This document shows, piece by piece, positions 12,449-21,453 of a stretch of 23,320 nt of DNA. The position numbers and the translations under genes were made by a program. Each line of letters opens with the position of its first letter. The stretch's first letter is position 1. Under the pieces are notes generated by a model. The model searched no databases. It worked only from the letters and a program-made list of their open reading frames with translations, and had not been told where the DNA came from. Location: the IMG/VR virus record IMGVR_UViG_3300037293_000323, positions 1 through 23,320 of that record. One strand, written 5' to 3'. This DNA comes from a virus.

Positions 12449-12716
12449 CCTTAGTGCAAAACTCACCTCGTTATTGTCTTACCTTGCCTCGTTTTTTACC
12501 GCTGCAGGCAGTTATGTTAACGATATGGATATTGGGGTGTTAGTTGGCGTGTTGTGTGCTGTGTTTACCGCGTTTATTAACTGGTTTTATCAGAACCGTA
12601 AGAGACAGGGTGAAAAACACATACAAACGTTGCAAGCACAATTACTGTCCAAACAATTGCAGCATATTGAACAAGAACGATGTAGCCATGTGTTAGATGA
12701 TATTCACAAGGACTAG
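12432..12716 (+). CDS. Holin
   Basis: A 94-residue protein with a main hydrophobic segment at about 33-52 (I-G-V-L-V-G-V-L-C-A-V-F-T-A-F-I-N-W-F-Y), an N-terminal amphipathic or weakly hydrophobic helix (about 10-25) and a strongly charged C-terminus starting Q-N-R-K-R. This fits small holins of the HP1/P2 type, which form inner-membrane lesions and trigger the SAR endolysin. ATG 12432 lies inside the last codons of the o-spanin gene. Holin last in the lysis set, after endolysin and spanins, is less common than holin first. Confidence 0.75.
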   Translation: MSITTDLSAKLTSLLSYLASFFTAAGSYVNDMDIGVLVGVLCAVFTAFINWFYQNRKRQGEKHIQTLQAQLLSKQLQHIEQERCSHVLDDIHKD

Positions 12717-12719
12717 CTA

Positions 12720-13265
12720 ATGGCACGTATTCAAACACCCGACGCCGAGCCAGTGCTACTGAACAAAACCGACCTGTGCAAAAGCTTGGGCATTAGTACC
12801 CAAGCGTTCGATAAATGGGATGTGCCGATACACAGCAAAAAAGGCCGTGAGTGTTTGTACACCATGAGCGATGTGGTGGGTAATCGGGTAGCTAATGAAC
12901 GCAAAAAACACCTGCTCGGAAAATCAGCCAAACCGCAAGATGATGAAGATGAAAAACCCAATATCGAGTTTGAGCGTTACCGCTTAATCAAAGCGCAAGC
13001 GTATGGCCAAGAGCTTAAAAACGAAAAAGACGGCAAAGAAGTGGTTGAAGTAACCTTTTGTTCATTTGTGCTTAGCCGCATTGCTGCGCAAATATCGCCG
13101 GTGCTGGACCAAATACACATTCGTGTAAAACGTAAATTCCCCGACATGCCCGAACGCACCATAGACGCTATTCGCGCTGAAGTAATTAAAAGCCAAAACA
13201 CCGCCGCTGAACTGGCCAACGGCATTGAGGATTTATTAGATGAATATATCAGAAGCACAGATTAA
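12720..13265 (+). CDS. Terminase small subunit (Nu1/DUF1441-type)
   Basis: DNA-recognition subunit of the packaging terminase. The 181-residue protein begins with a winged-helix-like domain (L-L-N-K-T-D-L-C-K-S-L-G-I-S-T-Q-A-F-D-K-W, about residues 13-33), as in Nu1-type subunits, followed by a charged linker and a helical C-terminal half for self-association and large-subunit contact. ATG 12720 has AAGGA upstream. The gene overlaps the large subunit by 26 nt. Pairing with a gpA-type large subunit implies cos-type packaging; no cos site was identified in the window. Confidence 0.85.
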   Translation: MARIQTPDAEPVLLNKTDLCKSLGISTQAFDKWDVPIHSKKGRECLYTMSDVVGNRVANERKKHLLGKSAKPQDDEDEKPNIEFERYRLIKAQAYGQELKNEKDGKEVVEVTFCSFVLSRIAAQISPVLDQIHIRVKRKFPDMPERTIDAIRAEVIKSQNTAAELANGIEDLLDEYIRSTD

Positions 13266-15222
13266 AAATTTGAAAGCTGCTGTCGCTGCTGGCCTTAAAT
13301 CGTTTTATCGTCCACCCATGCTGACTTGTAGTGAATACGCCGACACGCATTTTTATATGTCGTCTGAGTCGTCATACACCGAAGGTAAATGGGAAAGCCT
13401 ACCGTTTCAAATCGGCATATTGAATGCCATGGGTAACGACCAAATTACCACGCTGAATATTATGAAGTCGGCGCGTGTGGGTTACACCAAAATGCTGATG
13501 GCCAACGCGGGCTACAAGATAGAACATAAAAAACGTAACGTGTTGATATACCAGCCTACTGATGGCATCGCTAAAAAGTTTATGAAAAAGCACGTTGAAA
13601 CGGCAATTCGTGACATGCCGATTTGGAAAGTGTTAGCGCCGTGGATTGGTAAAAAGCATAAAGATAACACTTTAGAAGATAAAATTTTTACCAACGGAAA
13701 AACATTATTGGTGCGGGGTGGTACTGCTGCGGCCAACTATCGTGAACACTCGGTTGATGACGTAATTTACGATGAGTTAGCCGGTTTTGACGAGTCAATT
13801 GAACATGAAGGTAACGCCACATCGTTAGGTGATACCCGTGTTGAATTGTCGATGTTTCCTAAATCGATACGGGGTTCAACCCCTAAAGTATTGGGCAGCT
13901 GCCAAATTGAAAAGGCCTGTAGCGAAAGCCAGTACCAATTTAGATTTAACCTACCATGCCCACATTGTGATGAATTGCAGCATTTAAAGTGGGGCGGCAA
14001 AACTGAACCCTTTGGCATTAAGTGGCAAGGCAGTGACCCAAAAACAGCGTATTACGTTTGCGAACACTGCGGTTGCTGCATTGAAAATAATCAGCTGCAT
14101 GACATGGAAGAACACCCCAATGCGGTATGGATATGCGATAAAACAGGGGTAACAACCACCGATTTTATTTCGTTTTTTGATAAAGACGGCGACGACTTTT
14201 TAACGCCTGAAAACATCTCTATTTATATCTGGTCAGCTTATAACACCCTTAACAGCTGGGCCAAGTTAGTTACCGAGTTTTACAAAGCCAAAGGCGACAA
14301 AGAAAAGCTACAAACCTTTGTTAACACCAAGCTTGGCCAACCGTGGGACAACGACAACGGCGAACGTATTGAATGGGAAGACTTAGGCCGCAGGCGTGAA
14401 ATGTACCCCAACGGCAACATGCCCGATTGGGTGGTGTATTTAACGGCGGGCGTGGACACCCAAGACGACCGATATGAAGGCCGTGTTTGGGGTTGGGGCG
14501 CAGGTAAAGAGTGCGCCTTAATTGACAGATTTATTTTGTACGGTGACCCAGCTAGCCAAGTGCTGCTGGATAAAGTGGCGCTGCGCTTAAACCAAAGTTA
14601 CCCCCGTAACGACGGCATTGTGCTCAGCATTGGCACAACGTGTTGGGATTCGGGCGGTCACTATACCGATACGGTTTACTCGATGAGTAAAAAGCTGGGT
14701 TTGTTCCGTGTGGTGCCGATTAGAGGCGCCAACATGTACGGCAAGCCGATTGCTAATTTCCCCCGTAAGCGGACTAACAAAGGCGTGTACTTAACTGAGG
14801 TGGGTACTGACAACGCCAAAGAGTTGATCATGGCCATGATGCGTACTCAACCCAGTGTTGATACGCGCACACCTGGCGCGATTCATTTGCCACTTAACGA
14901 CAGCATTTGTGATGACACCGAACTGCAACAGTTAACGTCTGAACGCAAAATGCCGACACGCCGCGACGGTCGCATTGTGTACCGATGGGACGCAGGCGGC
15001 AGACGTAACGAAGCGCTAGATTGTTTTGTGTATGCCTTGGCTGCGCTGTATATCGCTATTGATCGCTTTGGTATTAATCTCGAATCACTCAGTAAAGTGA
15101 TAACCCATAAAGACGACAACCCATCATTAACCGATGAACCCCCACAACCCAAAAAACCGAAAAAAGCCCCAGCCAATGACTGGTTAAATGGTGGCTCGGC
15201 AAAATCAGGAGGCTGGCTGTAA
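13240..15222 (+). CDS. Terminase large subunit (lambda gpA family)
   Basis: Packaging motor ATPase and cos endonuclease. The 660-residue protein matches lambda gpA in length and layout. The ATPase Walker A-like segment is K76-S-A-R-V-G-Y-T-K84 and the Walker B V-I-Y-D178-E179-L-A-G-F-D. A zinc-finger-like C-P-H-C...C-E-H-C-G-C-C lies near 240-282, and the nuclease domain begins with G-V-D-T-Q-D-D-R near residue 405. The C-terminus is proline- and lysine-rich and should bind the portal. ATG 13240 lies inside the small-subunit gene behind GAGG. The stop overlaps the next start (TAATG). Confidence 0.95.
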   Translation: MNISEAQIKNLKAAVAAGLKSFYRPPMLTCSEYADTHFYMSSESSYTEGKWESLPFQIGILNAMGNDQITTLNIMKSARVGYTKMLMANAGYKIEHKKRNVLIYQPTDGIAKKFMKKHVETAIRDMPIWKVLAPWIGKKHKDNTLEDKIFTNGKTLLVRGGTAAANYREHSVDDVIYDELAGFDESIEHEGNATSLGDTRVELSMFPKSIRGSTPKVLGSCQIEKACSESQYQFRFNLPCPHCDELQHLKWGGKTEPFGIKWQGSDPKTAYYVCEHCGCCIENNQLHDMEEHPNAVWICDKTGVTTTDFISFFDKDGDDFLTPENISIYIWSAYNTLNSWAKLVTEFYKAKGDKEKLQTFVNTKLGQPWDNDNGERIEWEDLGRRREMYPNGNMPDWVVYLTAGVDTQDDRYEGRVWGWGAGKECALIDRFILYGDPASQVLLDKVALRLNQSYPRNDGIVLSIGTTCWDSGGHYTDTVYSMSKKLGLFRVVPIRGANMYGKPIANFPRKRTNKGVYLTEVGTDNAKELIMAMMRTQPSVDTRTPGAIHLPLNDSICDDTELQQLTSERKMPTRRDGRIVYRWDAGGRRNEALDCFVYALAALYIAIDRFGINLESLSKVITHKDDNPSLTDEPPQPKKPKKAPANDWLNGGSAKSGGWL

Positions 15223-15425
15223 TGTCAAAGCAACAAGCGACAGACATGGTCGCGCTGTATATCGAAGCTGAAAAAGAGGTGTTGGCGGGTAAAACCGTTA
15301 GCGTTAACGGCAAGCTGATGACCAGTGAAGACCTGGAGCAAATTCGTAAAGGCCGTATTGAATGGCAACGCACCCTAAGCATGTATACCCGCCCACGGGG
15401 CACCACACTCGCCCGATTTAACTAG
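15222..15425 (+). CDS. gpW-like head-tail joining protein
   Basis: A 67-residue protein matching the lambda gpW family: an N-terminal helix (M-V-A-L-Y-I-E-A-E-K-E-V-L-A-G-K), a short beta hairpin (T-V-S-V-N-G-K) and a second helix. gpW plugs the portal after packaging and provides the surface for later head-completion proteins. GGAGG precedes the ATG, and position between large terminase and portal is the canonical lambda order. Confidence 0.9.
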   Translation: MSKQQATDMVALYIEAEKEVLAGKTVSVNGKLMTSEDLEQIRKGRIEWQRTLSMYTRPRGTTLARFN

Positions 15426-15433
15426 GAATCAAT

Positions 15434-16993
15434 ATGAGCATTATTAACGATGCACTATCGTATTTATCCCCTGGCTGGGCGTTAAAACGACAAGCGGCCG
15501 CAATGAGTTATCGCAACCTTAAAGGTTATGAAGCTGCCAGCCCAAGCAGAACCCATAAAGCCAATAAAGAAGGGCGCGGCGCAAACCAGGCGGTGTTTGC
15601 CGCAGGTAAAAGCCTGCGTGAACAGGCGCGCTGGTTAGACGAAAACCACGACCTGAGTATTGGTATTTTAGACCGCATGGAAGAACGGGTAATTGGTGCG
15701 CAAGGCATTGTGGTTGAGCCACAGCCGCGCAGTATGAGTGGTGAAATACTGGATGAACTCGCCAATGATATTCAGCGCCGTTTTGCTGCATGGTCATTAA
15801 AGCCTGATGTAACAGGGCGGTACACTCGCCCCGAGTTTGAACGTTTAGTGTTACGTACCGCATTGCGTGATGGTGAAGTGTTTGGCCAGCAAGTGCGCGG
15901 TAAAACGGCTAAGTTTGGTCACCCAAACCCGCAAGGCACCCAATACAGTATTGAAGCGTTAGAGCCTGATTACATTCCGTTTGAGCTTAACGATGTGTCC
16001 ACGCGCGTTCGCCAGGGGTTTGAGGTTAACGGTTGGGGGCAGGTGGTGAATTACCATGTGTTGCTTGATCACCCGTCTGACCAAATTGGCTTTCGCTATA
16101 AAACCAAAAGCGTACCCGCCAGTAACATGCTGCACCTTGGCCTGTTTAAGCGCCTGCACCAGCTGCGCGGTATTAGTATTTTTCATGGCATTTTAACCCG
16201 CCTTGGCGACATTAAAGACTATGAAGAGTCTGAACGTGTTGCCGCCCGTATTGCTGCCGCGTTAGCGTTTTACATTAAACGCGGTGACGCCAGTATGTTT
16301 ACGCCAGACCAAGGCGAAAGCCTAAGCCGTGAAATTAACATTGCACCAGGCATGACGTTCGACGACCTGGCACCGGGTGAAGATGTGGGCATGATTGAGT
16401 CAAACCGACCCAATGTGCATTTGGTTGATTTTCGTAATGGTCAGTTAAAAGCCTGTGCTGCGGGGACTCGTGGCAGTTACTCAAGCATTGCCCGTGATTA
16501 TCAAGGCAGTTACTCAAGCCAACGCCAAGAGCTGGTTGAGCAAGATGAGTCTAACCGCATTATGCAGCAATGGTTTTGTGCTGGTTGGGCGCGGCCTGCG
16601 TTTCGTAACTGGTTGCAAATGGAGTTAATGAACAAGCAAGACCGATTAGTGCTACCGCCAGACTTAGACATGCGCAGCTTATTTGATGCCGTTTATTACG
16701 GCCCTACCATGCCATGGATTGACCCCCGCAAAGAGTCCCAAGGTTGGGAAATGATGATAGCCGGTAATGCTGCCACCGAGGCTGACTGGGCGCGAGCCCG
16801 TGGCCGTAACCCAAGCGAAGTTAAACGCCAACGTCAACGTGAGGTGAAGTTTAACCGTGAAAACGACATGGTTACGGGTAACGACCCTGAGCCACAAAAC
16901 GGAGAAACCCCAAGTGAAAAAGACACAACTAAGTCTAGCCGTGGCCGCCATGATGCTAATGCCAAGCGCATCAGCGAGCTTGACCGAGAGTAA
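15434..16993 (+). CDS. Portal protein (lambda gpB family)
   Basis: A 519-residue portal subunit forming the dodecameric DNA channel at the capsid vertex. It shows gpB-family features: the early R-N-L-K-G-Y-E-A-A segment, D-H-D-L-S-I-G-I-L-D-R-M-E-type helix near residue 75, I-E-A-L-E-P-D-Y-I near 173, and a Ser/Tyr-rich S-S-I-A-R-D-Y-Q-G-S-Y-S-S-Q-R stretch near 350. The C-terminus is hydrophilic and disordered. Its last 80 nt are also the start of the protease/capsid gene in another frame. Confidence 0.92.
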   Translation: MSIINDALSYLSPGWALKRQAAAMSYRNLKGYEAASPSRTHKANKEGRGANQAVFAAGKSLREQARWLDENHDLSIGILDRMEERVIGAQGIVVEPQPRSMSGEILDELANDIQRRFAAWSLKPDVTGRYTRPEFERLVLRTALRDGEVFGQQVRGKTAKFGHPNPQGTQYSIEALEPDYIPFELNDVSTRVRQGFEVNGWGQVVNYHVLLDHPSDQIGFRYKTKSVPASNMLHLGLFKRLHQLRGISIFHGILTRLGDIKDYEESERVAARIAAALAFYIKRGDASMFTPDQGESLSREINIAPGMTFDDLAPGEDVGMIESNRPNVHLVDFRNGQLKACAAGTRGSYSSIARDYQGSYSSQRQELVEQDESNRIMQQWFCAGWARPAFRNWLQMELMNKQDRLVLPPDLDMRSLFDAVYYGPTMPWIDPRKESQGWEMMIAGNAATEADWARARGRNPSEVKRQRQREVKFNRENDMVTGNDPEPQNGETPSEKDTTKSSRGRHDANAKRISELDRE

Positions 16994-18986
16994 AGAAAAA
17001 CGCGGTATCTACAGCATGAAAGGTGCTGCCAATGGCGTGGTCGAATTGATTTTATATGGCGATGTTGGCTGGGATTTTACCGCCAAACAAATCGCCACTG
17101 ACCTACGCGCAATGGGCAAAGTGTCGCAGATTAACGCTTACATTCAATCGGGTGGCGGCGATGTGATGGATGGCATGGCTATTTATAACATCCTCGCGCG
17201 TTGGCCTTGCCAAAAGTCGATTTGTATTGAGTCGGTAGCCGCATCAATGGCCAGTGTGATTTGTATGGCATTCGATACCGTGATTATGCCGTCTAATGCC
17301 TTTTTGATGATCCACAGTAATTGGGGCGGTGCAGTTGGTACCGCTGATGATTTACGTGAATACGCTGACTTGCTTGATAAGTGGCGCTTAAGTATGGGCA
17401 AGGCTTATAAAGATAAAGCCGGCGGCAAGTTAAGTGATGAACAGCTAGGACAATTTTTCAAAGAAGATACTTGGTTGTCAGCACAAGAGGCTGTTGCTCT
17501 TGGGTTAGCAGATGAAGTGATAGAACCGATGCAAATGGCTGCATCAATTAATTTTAAACGACTGAAGGACTTTAATAATATGCCTAAAGCATTACAAACC
17601 CTGCTAGCACAACAGGGCAATATCGGTGCTACCACCTTAAACACACCTGCGCCAGCAGCCACTATTACCCCAGCTCCAGCCGCATCGTTACCCGCAGCTG
17701 TTGCACCGTCGCAAGCGGATATTCAAGCGGCGGCAATTACCTTTAACGCTGAACGTATTAGCGGTATTAACTCCGCGTTTGCGACGTTTCCGCAATTGGC
17801 TGAACTTAAAAACAGCTGTATTGCTGATGCGAATATCGACGCTGACAAAGCCAAAGATATGATTTTGGCAAAGCTTGGCGAAGGCATTACGCCATGTGCC
17901 GTGCAGCCTAAAAGTGTCATTATTCATGCCAGCAACGGTAACATTGTGGGTGATTCAATTCGTGCGCAACTAATGGCACGCGCTGGCCATGAAGCGGCAC
18001 AAAAAGACAATGGCTATGGCAGCTATAACTTACGTGAACTTGCCCGTGCATCATTAGCCGATCGTGGCATTGGTTGTGCGGGTATGAACGTGATGCAAAT
18101 GGTGGGTTTAGCGTTTACTCATACCTCATCTGATTTCGGTAACATCATGTTAGATGTGGCTAATAAGTCAGTGCTAAAAGGGTGGGCTGAAGCGGCTGAA
18201 ACCTTTGAACGTATCGCCAAAAAAGGCCAGCTTAGTGACTTTAAAGTGGCGCATCGTGTTGGCATGGGTGAGTTTAAAAGCTTACCAGAAGTGAAAGACG
18301 GTGCTGAGTACAAGTACATCACTGTTGGTGATCATGCTGAAAAGATTGCCCTAGCAACCTATGGCGGTATTTTCACGTTAACTCGTCAGACAGTTATTAA
18401 CGATGACATGGACATGTTAATGGGCGTACCGATGAAAATGGGTAAAGCCGCTAAGCGCACTATTGGTGACTTGTTTTGGGCTGTGTTAACCAAAAACGCC
18501 AAAATGAATGACGGTAAAGCCTTGTTCCATGCTGAGCATGGCAACTTATCATCGGGCGCGCCAAGCGTTGAAGCGTTCAGCATTGCCGCTGAGTTAATGG
18601 AATCGCAGATGATTGGCGAATCACCGTTAAACATTATGCCTGCATTTGCATTAGTACCACCAAATCTTAAGCGTGCGGTGTTGCAAATTATTCAGTCAAC
18701 GTCGGTTAAAGGTACTGATGCAAACTCAGGTATTGCTAACCCCATTCGCGACTTTGTTGAGGTGTTGTCTGAACCTCGCTTAAAAGCGAAAAGTGATAAA
18801 GAGTGGTACTTAACTGCTGCGCAGGGTGAAGACACTATTGAAGTGGCTTACCTTGATGGTATCGACACGCCATACATTGAGCAGCAACAAGGTTTTACCG
18901 TTGATGGTGTTGCTACCAAAGTGCGTATTGATGCTGGTGTATCACCGCTTGATCACCGTGGTTTGGTTAAATCAACGGGTGTGTAA
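16914..18986 (+). CDS. ClpP-type prohead protease / major capsid fusion
   Basis: One polypeptide joining the maturation protease and the major head protein. GTG 16914, 9 nt after GGAG, is preferred to ATG 16857, giving 690 residues. Residues about 30-205 are a ClpP-like protease with S111 in A-A-S-M-A-S, H134 in M-I-H-S-N and D200 in L-A-D-E-V-I as catalytic candidates. An Ala/Pro-rich linker (about 230-265) and helical region, probably scaffold, follow. From about 335 the protein resembles the Mu gpT-type major head family (G-D-L-F-W-A-V-L, F-H-A-E-H-G-N-L). Self-cleavage would free the capsid subunit. The first 25 residues look like a signal peptide (K-K then hydrophobic then S-A-S-A), probably by chance. 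A terminator follows. Confidence 0.9.
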   Translation: MKKTQLSLAVAAMMLMPSASASLTESKEKRGIYSMKGAANGVVELILYGDVGWDFTAKQIATDLRAMGKVSQINAYIQSGGGDVMDGMAIYNILARWPCQKSICIESVAASMASVICMAFDTVIMPSNAFLMIHSNWGGAVGTADDLREYADLLDKWRLSMGKAYKDKAGGKLSDEQLGQFFKEDTWLSAQEAVALGLADEVIEPMQMAASINFKRLKDFNNMPKALQTLLAQQGNIGATTLNTPAPAATITPAPAASLPAAVAPSQADIQAAAITFNAERISGINSAFATFPQLAELKNSCIADANIDADKAKDMILAKLGEGITPCAVQPKSVIIHASNGNIVGDSIRAQLMARAGHEAAQKDNGYGSYNLRELARASLADRGIGCAGMNVMQMVGLAFTHTSSDFGNIMLDVANKSVLKGWAEAAETFERIAKKGQLSDFKVAHRVGMGEFKSLPEVKDGAEYKYITVGDHAEKIALATYGGIFTLTRQTVINDDMDMLMGVPMKMGKAAKRTIGDLFWAVLTKNAKMNDGKALFHAEHGNLSSGAPSVEAFSIAAELMESQMIGESPLNIMPAFALVPPNLKRAVLQIIQSTSVKGTDANSGIANPIRDFVEVLSEPRLKAKSDKEWYLTAAQGEDTIEVAYLDGIDTPYIEQQQGFTVDGVATKVRIDAGVSPLDHRGLVKSTGV

Positions 18987-19018
18987 CCTAGCTGAAAACC
19001 TCGTACATTCCAAATATA

Positions 19019-19053
19019 AAAGGCCGCGACTTAATAAGAGTAGCGGCCTTTTT
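19019..19053 (+). terminator. Terminator inside the structural operon
   Basis: AAAGGCCGC (19019-19027) and GCGGCCTTT (19043-19051) form a perfect 9-bp stem followed by T. Just after the capsid gene it should lower expression of the downstream head-completion and tail genes unless Q-modified polymerase reads through. Confidence 0.85.
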
Positions 19054-19089
19054 AATGTCTAATTTTTAACGTAATTGGGACAAACCTTT

Positions 19090-19410
19090 ATGAAAAATTG
19101 TGTAGCAGATGGTAATACCATCGACTTTATCGCCACGGCCGCAGTGGCCAGTGGCGCACCAGTGTTATTAGGTAAATTGGTTGCTGTGTCGCTGGGTAGT
19201 GTTGCCATTGGTGACGCGGGCGTAGGTGCAACAGAGGGCGTGTTTGAGTTGCCTAAAGTGACTGCTGATGACATTACTCAGGGCGGTCAGGTGTATATCA
19301 AGGCTGATGGCATGATCACTAGTGTTGCCTCAGGCAATACCTTAGCGGGTAAAGCATGGGCAGATGCGGCCAACCCAAGTGATAGCGTTTGGGTAAAAGT
19401 GAATGCCTAG
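19090..19410 (+). CDS. DUF2190 family capsid protein
   Basis: A 106-residue protein of the DUF2190 group: a K-N-C-V-A-D-G-N-T-I-D-F start, small-residue-rich beta strands and a final A-D-A-A-N-P-S-D-S-V-W-V-K-V-N-A. In related phages such genes follow the major capsid gene and the product is thought to decorate or stabilise the capsid. ATG 19090 is chosen over TTG 19075; its ribosome-binding site is weak. The next gene starts 8 nt before the stop. Confidence 0.8.
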   Translation: MKNCVADGNTIDFIATAAVASGAPVLLGKLVAVSLGSVAIGDAGVGATEGVFELPKVTADDITQGGQVYIKADGMITSVASGNTLAGKAWADAANPSDSVWVKVNA

Positions 19411-19708
19411 CGTTAACGAACGCATCGCCGCCAAGCTTGCGCGTGCGTTCACTAAACTGGCGCAACCGTGCCAGTTTATCCCTAGCGCTGGCCAAGCTGC
19501 TTATAGCCGTAGTGTAAATCTGCCGCCAACCGAAAAAGATCGCAGTAACGAATACGTGCTAGAACCAGTGAACATTGCCGAGTTTTTGCTCAGCGAAGGC
19601 AAGGTGCAATGTGATGATTTGTTTGAGCTGAACGGTCATCAATATCGACTGACGCAACACAATGGCTCAGATGATATTAGCGTTAGCTTTGTGTTTGTGA
19701 GTTATTAG
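19403..19708 (+). CDS. Head-tail joining protein (gpFII-like)
   Basis: A 101-residue protein at the place of lambda gpFII/FI-type connectors. It begins with a helical N-terminus (E-R-I-A-A-K-L-A-R-A-F) and continues with beta-rich sequence ending V-S-F-V-F-V-S-Y. It resembles phage head-tail attachment proteins, with support mainly from position between DUF2190 and gpZ-like genes. Overlaps the previous gene by 8 nt. Confidence 0.6.
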   Translation: MPSVNERIAAKLARAFTKLAQPCQFIPSAGQAAYSRSVNLPPTEKDRSNEYVLEPVNIAEFLLSEGKVQCDDLFELNGHQYRLTQHNGSDDISVSFVFVSY

Positions 19709-19716
19709 GAATAAAA

Positions 19717-20268
19717 ATGGCATTAGTGACAACAGGGTTTGATGCGGTAACGGCTGAACTAAAACGCATGCGTGCAGCTCAAGCCCCAACTATTGCTAAA
19801 GCCATTGATGATGCTGCCAAGTTTGGTAATGCGTTAGCCGTTAATGAAATATTTAACAAATACGGCTTTAAGTCTAAGTCGTATGTTGAGCAGCATTTCA
19901 GTGTCAGCATTAATCCTAAAACCCTTAGGGCATCAATAAACGCAAGAATGCGACCGAGCTCGTTAACGCGATTTGCTAGCCCACGTTTTAAGGTGGGTAA
20001 GCGAGCCGCAAGGGTAGCAGCGGGGTTTAGCGTTAACGTTATTCGCCATCAGCCTGTGTGGTTTAGTGGTGCATTTACGGTTATTGGCAGCAACGGTAAT
20101 CAATTGATGTTCAGTCGCAAAAAGGGTGATAACGCCTGGCGTGACCTTAAAGGACAAAAAGCGTTATATGGCCCTTCAGTGGCTGGCAGTTTTGGCTTTA
20201 TGCGTGAGGCGTTAGAGCCTCCGATTATTGCTCATCTGCGTAAAAAATATGGCCAATACGCTAAGTAG
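19717..20268 (+). CDS. Minor tail protein Z-like
   Basis: A 183-residue basic protein resembling lambda gpZ and its prophage relatives, which complete the tail end that joins the head. Visible features are an N-terminal amphipathic helix (K-A-I-D-D-A-A-K-F-G), a central very basic segment (R-F-K-V-G-K-R-A-A-R), and a G-P-S-V-A-G-S-F-G-F-M segment near 150, typical of the family. AGGAAT precedes the ATG. Confidence 0.8.
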   Translation: MALVTTGFDAVTAELKRMRAAQAPTIAKAIDDAAKFGNALAVNEIFNKYGFKSKSYVEQHFSVSINPKTLRASINARMRPSSLTRFASPRFKVGKRAARVAAGFSVNVIRHQPVWFSGAFTVIGSNGNQLMFSRKKGDNAWRDLKGQKALYGPSVAGSFGFMREALEPPIIAHLRKKYGQYAK

Positions 20269-20292
20269 TTCAATTCTGTTTTTGAGGTACCC

Positions 20293-20718
20293 ATGATTCA
20301 AACCATTTTAAACCGCTTACAGCTGGTTGACGGTGCAGAGGTGCGCGAGGGCTTTTATGCACAAGGGATAGCCAAAGAGCAAAAGTTTATTTTTTTGCAG
20401 CCTCACACTGACTTGTTCAGCGCCAAAAACGGCATCGATAAATACCGTGACGACCTGGCATTGCAAGTGATAGCGGGTATCAATGTCACCAAAACGACCA
20501 ATCCCACTACCGATTTAATTAACCTGGTGCGAGACATTCGCAGCGCCTTTTTTAAAGATGAACGTAATTTGGAAAAACCATCGTGGTTGCCAATGTGTAT
20601 CAGCTTTAAAGAGGCCGAATCTTGTAAATACATTATGCCCGAAAGCCATGAAAAACATGCGCTAGCGGTCATTACCTTAACCCTAGTTCATACCGTTAAA
20701 TTTGGAGAAAGACTATGA
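20293..20718 (+). CDS. Tail terminator (gpU-like)
   Basis: A 141-residue protein in the gpU position, between gpZ-like and tail tube genes, where the tail terminator that stops tube growth is expected. The fold-like pattern (N-terminal helix, V-R-E-G-F-Y strand, a helix near 70-90, C-terminal strands with L-A-V-I-T-L-T-L-V) is compatible. Sequence similarity to gpU is not obvious by eye, so the call is mainly positional. The stop overlaps the next ATG (ATGA). Confidence 0.55.
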   Translation: MIQTILNRLQLVDGAEVREGFYAQGIAKEQKFIFLQPHTDLFSAKNGIDKYRDDLALQVIAGINVTKTTNPTTDLINLVRDIRSAFFKDERNLEKPSWLPMCISFKEAESCKYIMPESHEKHALAVITLTLVHTVKFGERL

Positions 20719-21434
20719 GCGAAACTGTAGTTGAAAGCTACATTGGATCGGCGATTGTTTATATCGACGGCCGAGACTGTGGCAACGTTAGCGGTGTAAA
20801 ACTCGCTATTGAGCAAGAAACAAAATCGTTACCTAATTATCGCGGTGGCGGTGGTTATGCCGATGAAGTGACTTTAATTAAAGCTGTTAACCTAAGCGGC
20901 ACGTTTTACGACTTTAACAATGAAAACTTAGCACTGGCCATGCGCGGTAAAATTGATGTGTTAACCGCTGTACCAGTAAGCGACGAAGACATTATTGCCA
21001 TGTTAGATGGCTTGGCACAAACCGCTAAAATGATTGATACCTCAATTGCCCCCGTTGTTAAAAATACGGCTGGCGATGTTACCTATACGTTGGATGAAGA
21101 TTATGTGGTAAGCGCCGCAGGTATTCGCGCGTTATCTGCTGGCGCAATTACTGCAGGGCAGGCATTAACCGTGAGCTATACCAGCCAAGCGGGTAACGCT
21201 TTGCAGGCATTAACGGAGTCGGGCAAAACGGTTAGTGTGGTTATTGACGGTATTAACGATTCAACCGGCAAGCCGTGGGTGCTTAAGTTTTATAAGTGGA
21301 AGCCTACGCCAACCTCAGGTTTAGACTTGATTGGTGACGATTACGGTTCGTTCGATATTGAAGGCGGCGTACTGGCCGATAGCAGCATTGTTGCTACTGG
21401 TAAGTCGAAGTTCTTTGTGCGAAGCGCTGCGTAA
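20715..21434 (+). CDS. Major tail tube protein
   Basis: A 239-residue beta-rich protein that stacks as rings to form the siphoviral tail tube. The sequence has S-Y-I-G-S-A-I-V-Y-I-D-G near the start, G-N-V-S-G-V-K-L-A-I-E-Q-E, the aromatic F-Y-K-W-K-P-T-P-T, and a D-Y-G-S-F-D-I-E-G-G-V-L-A-D near the end, matching tail tube proteins of lambda-like prophages. GGAGAAAG lies upstream of the ATG. A strong terminator follows, as expected for a gene needing high expression. Confidence 0.8.
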   Translation: MSETVVESYIGSAIVYIDGRDCGNVSGVKLAIEQETKSLPNYRGGGGYADEVTLIKAVNLSGTFYDFNNENLALAMRGKIDVLTAVPVSDEDIIAMLDGLAQTAKMIDTSIAPVVKNTAGDVTYTLDEDYVVSAAGIRALSAGAITAGQALTVSYTSQAGNALQALTESGKTVSVVIDGINDSTGKPWVLKFYKWKPTPTSGLDLIGDDYGSFDIEGGVLADSSIVATGKSKFFVRSAA

Positions 21435-21453
21435 ACCGTATCAACATTTAAAC

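Noticed and set aside
15089-15863. Minus-strand ORFs opposite the terminase end, gpW and portal.
   Set aside because: Antisense shadows of strongly recognised phage structural genes.
18826-19062. + strand ORF across the capsid gene end.
   Set aside because: Out of frame with the capsid fusion and runs through the terminator at 19019-19053.
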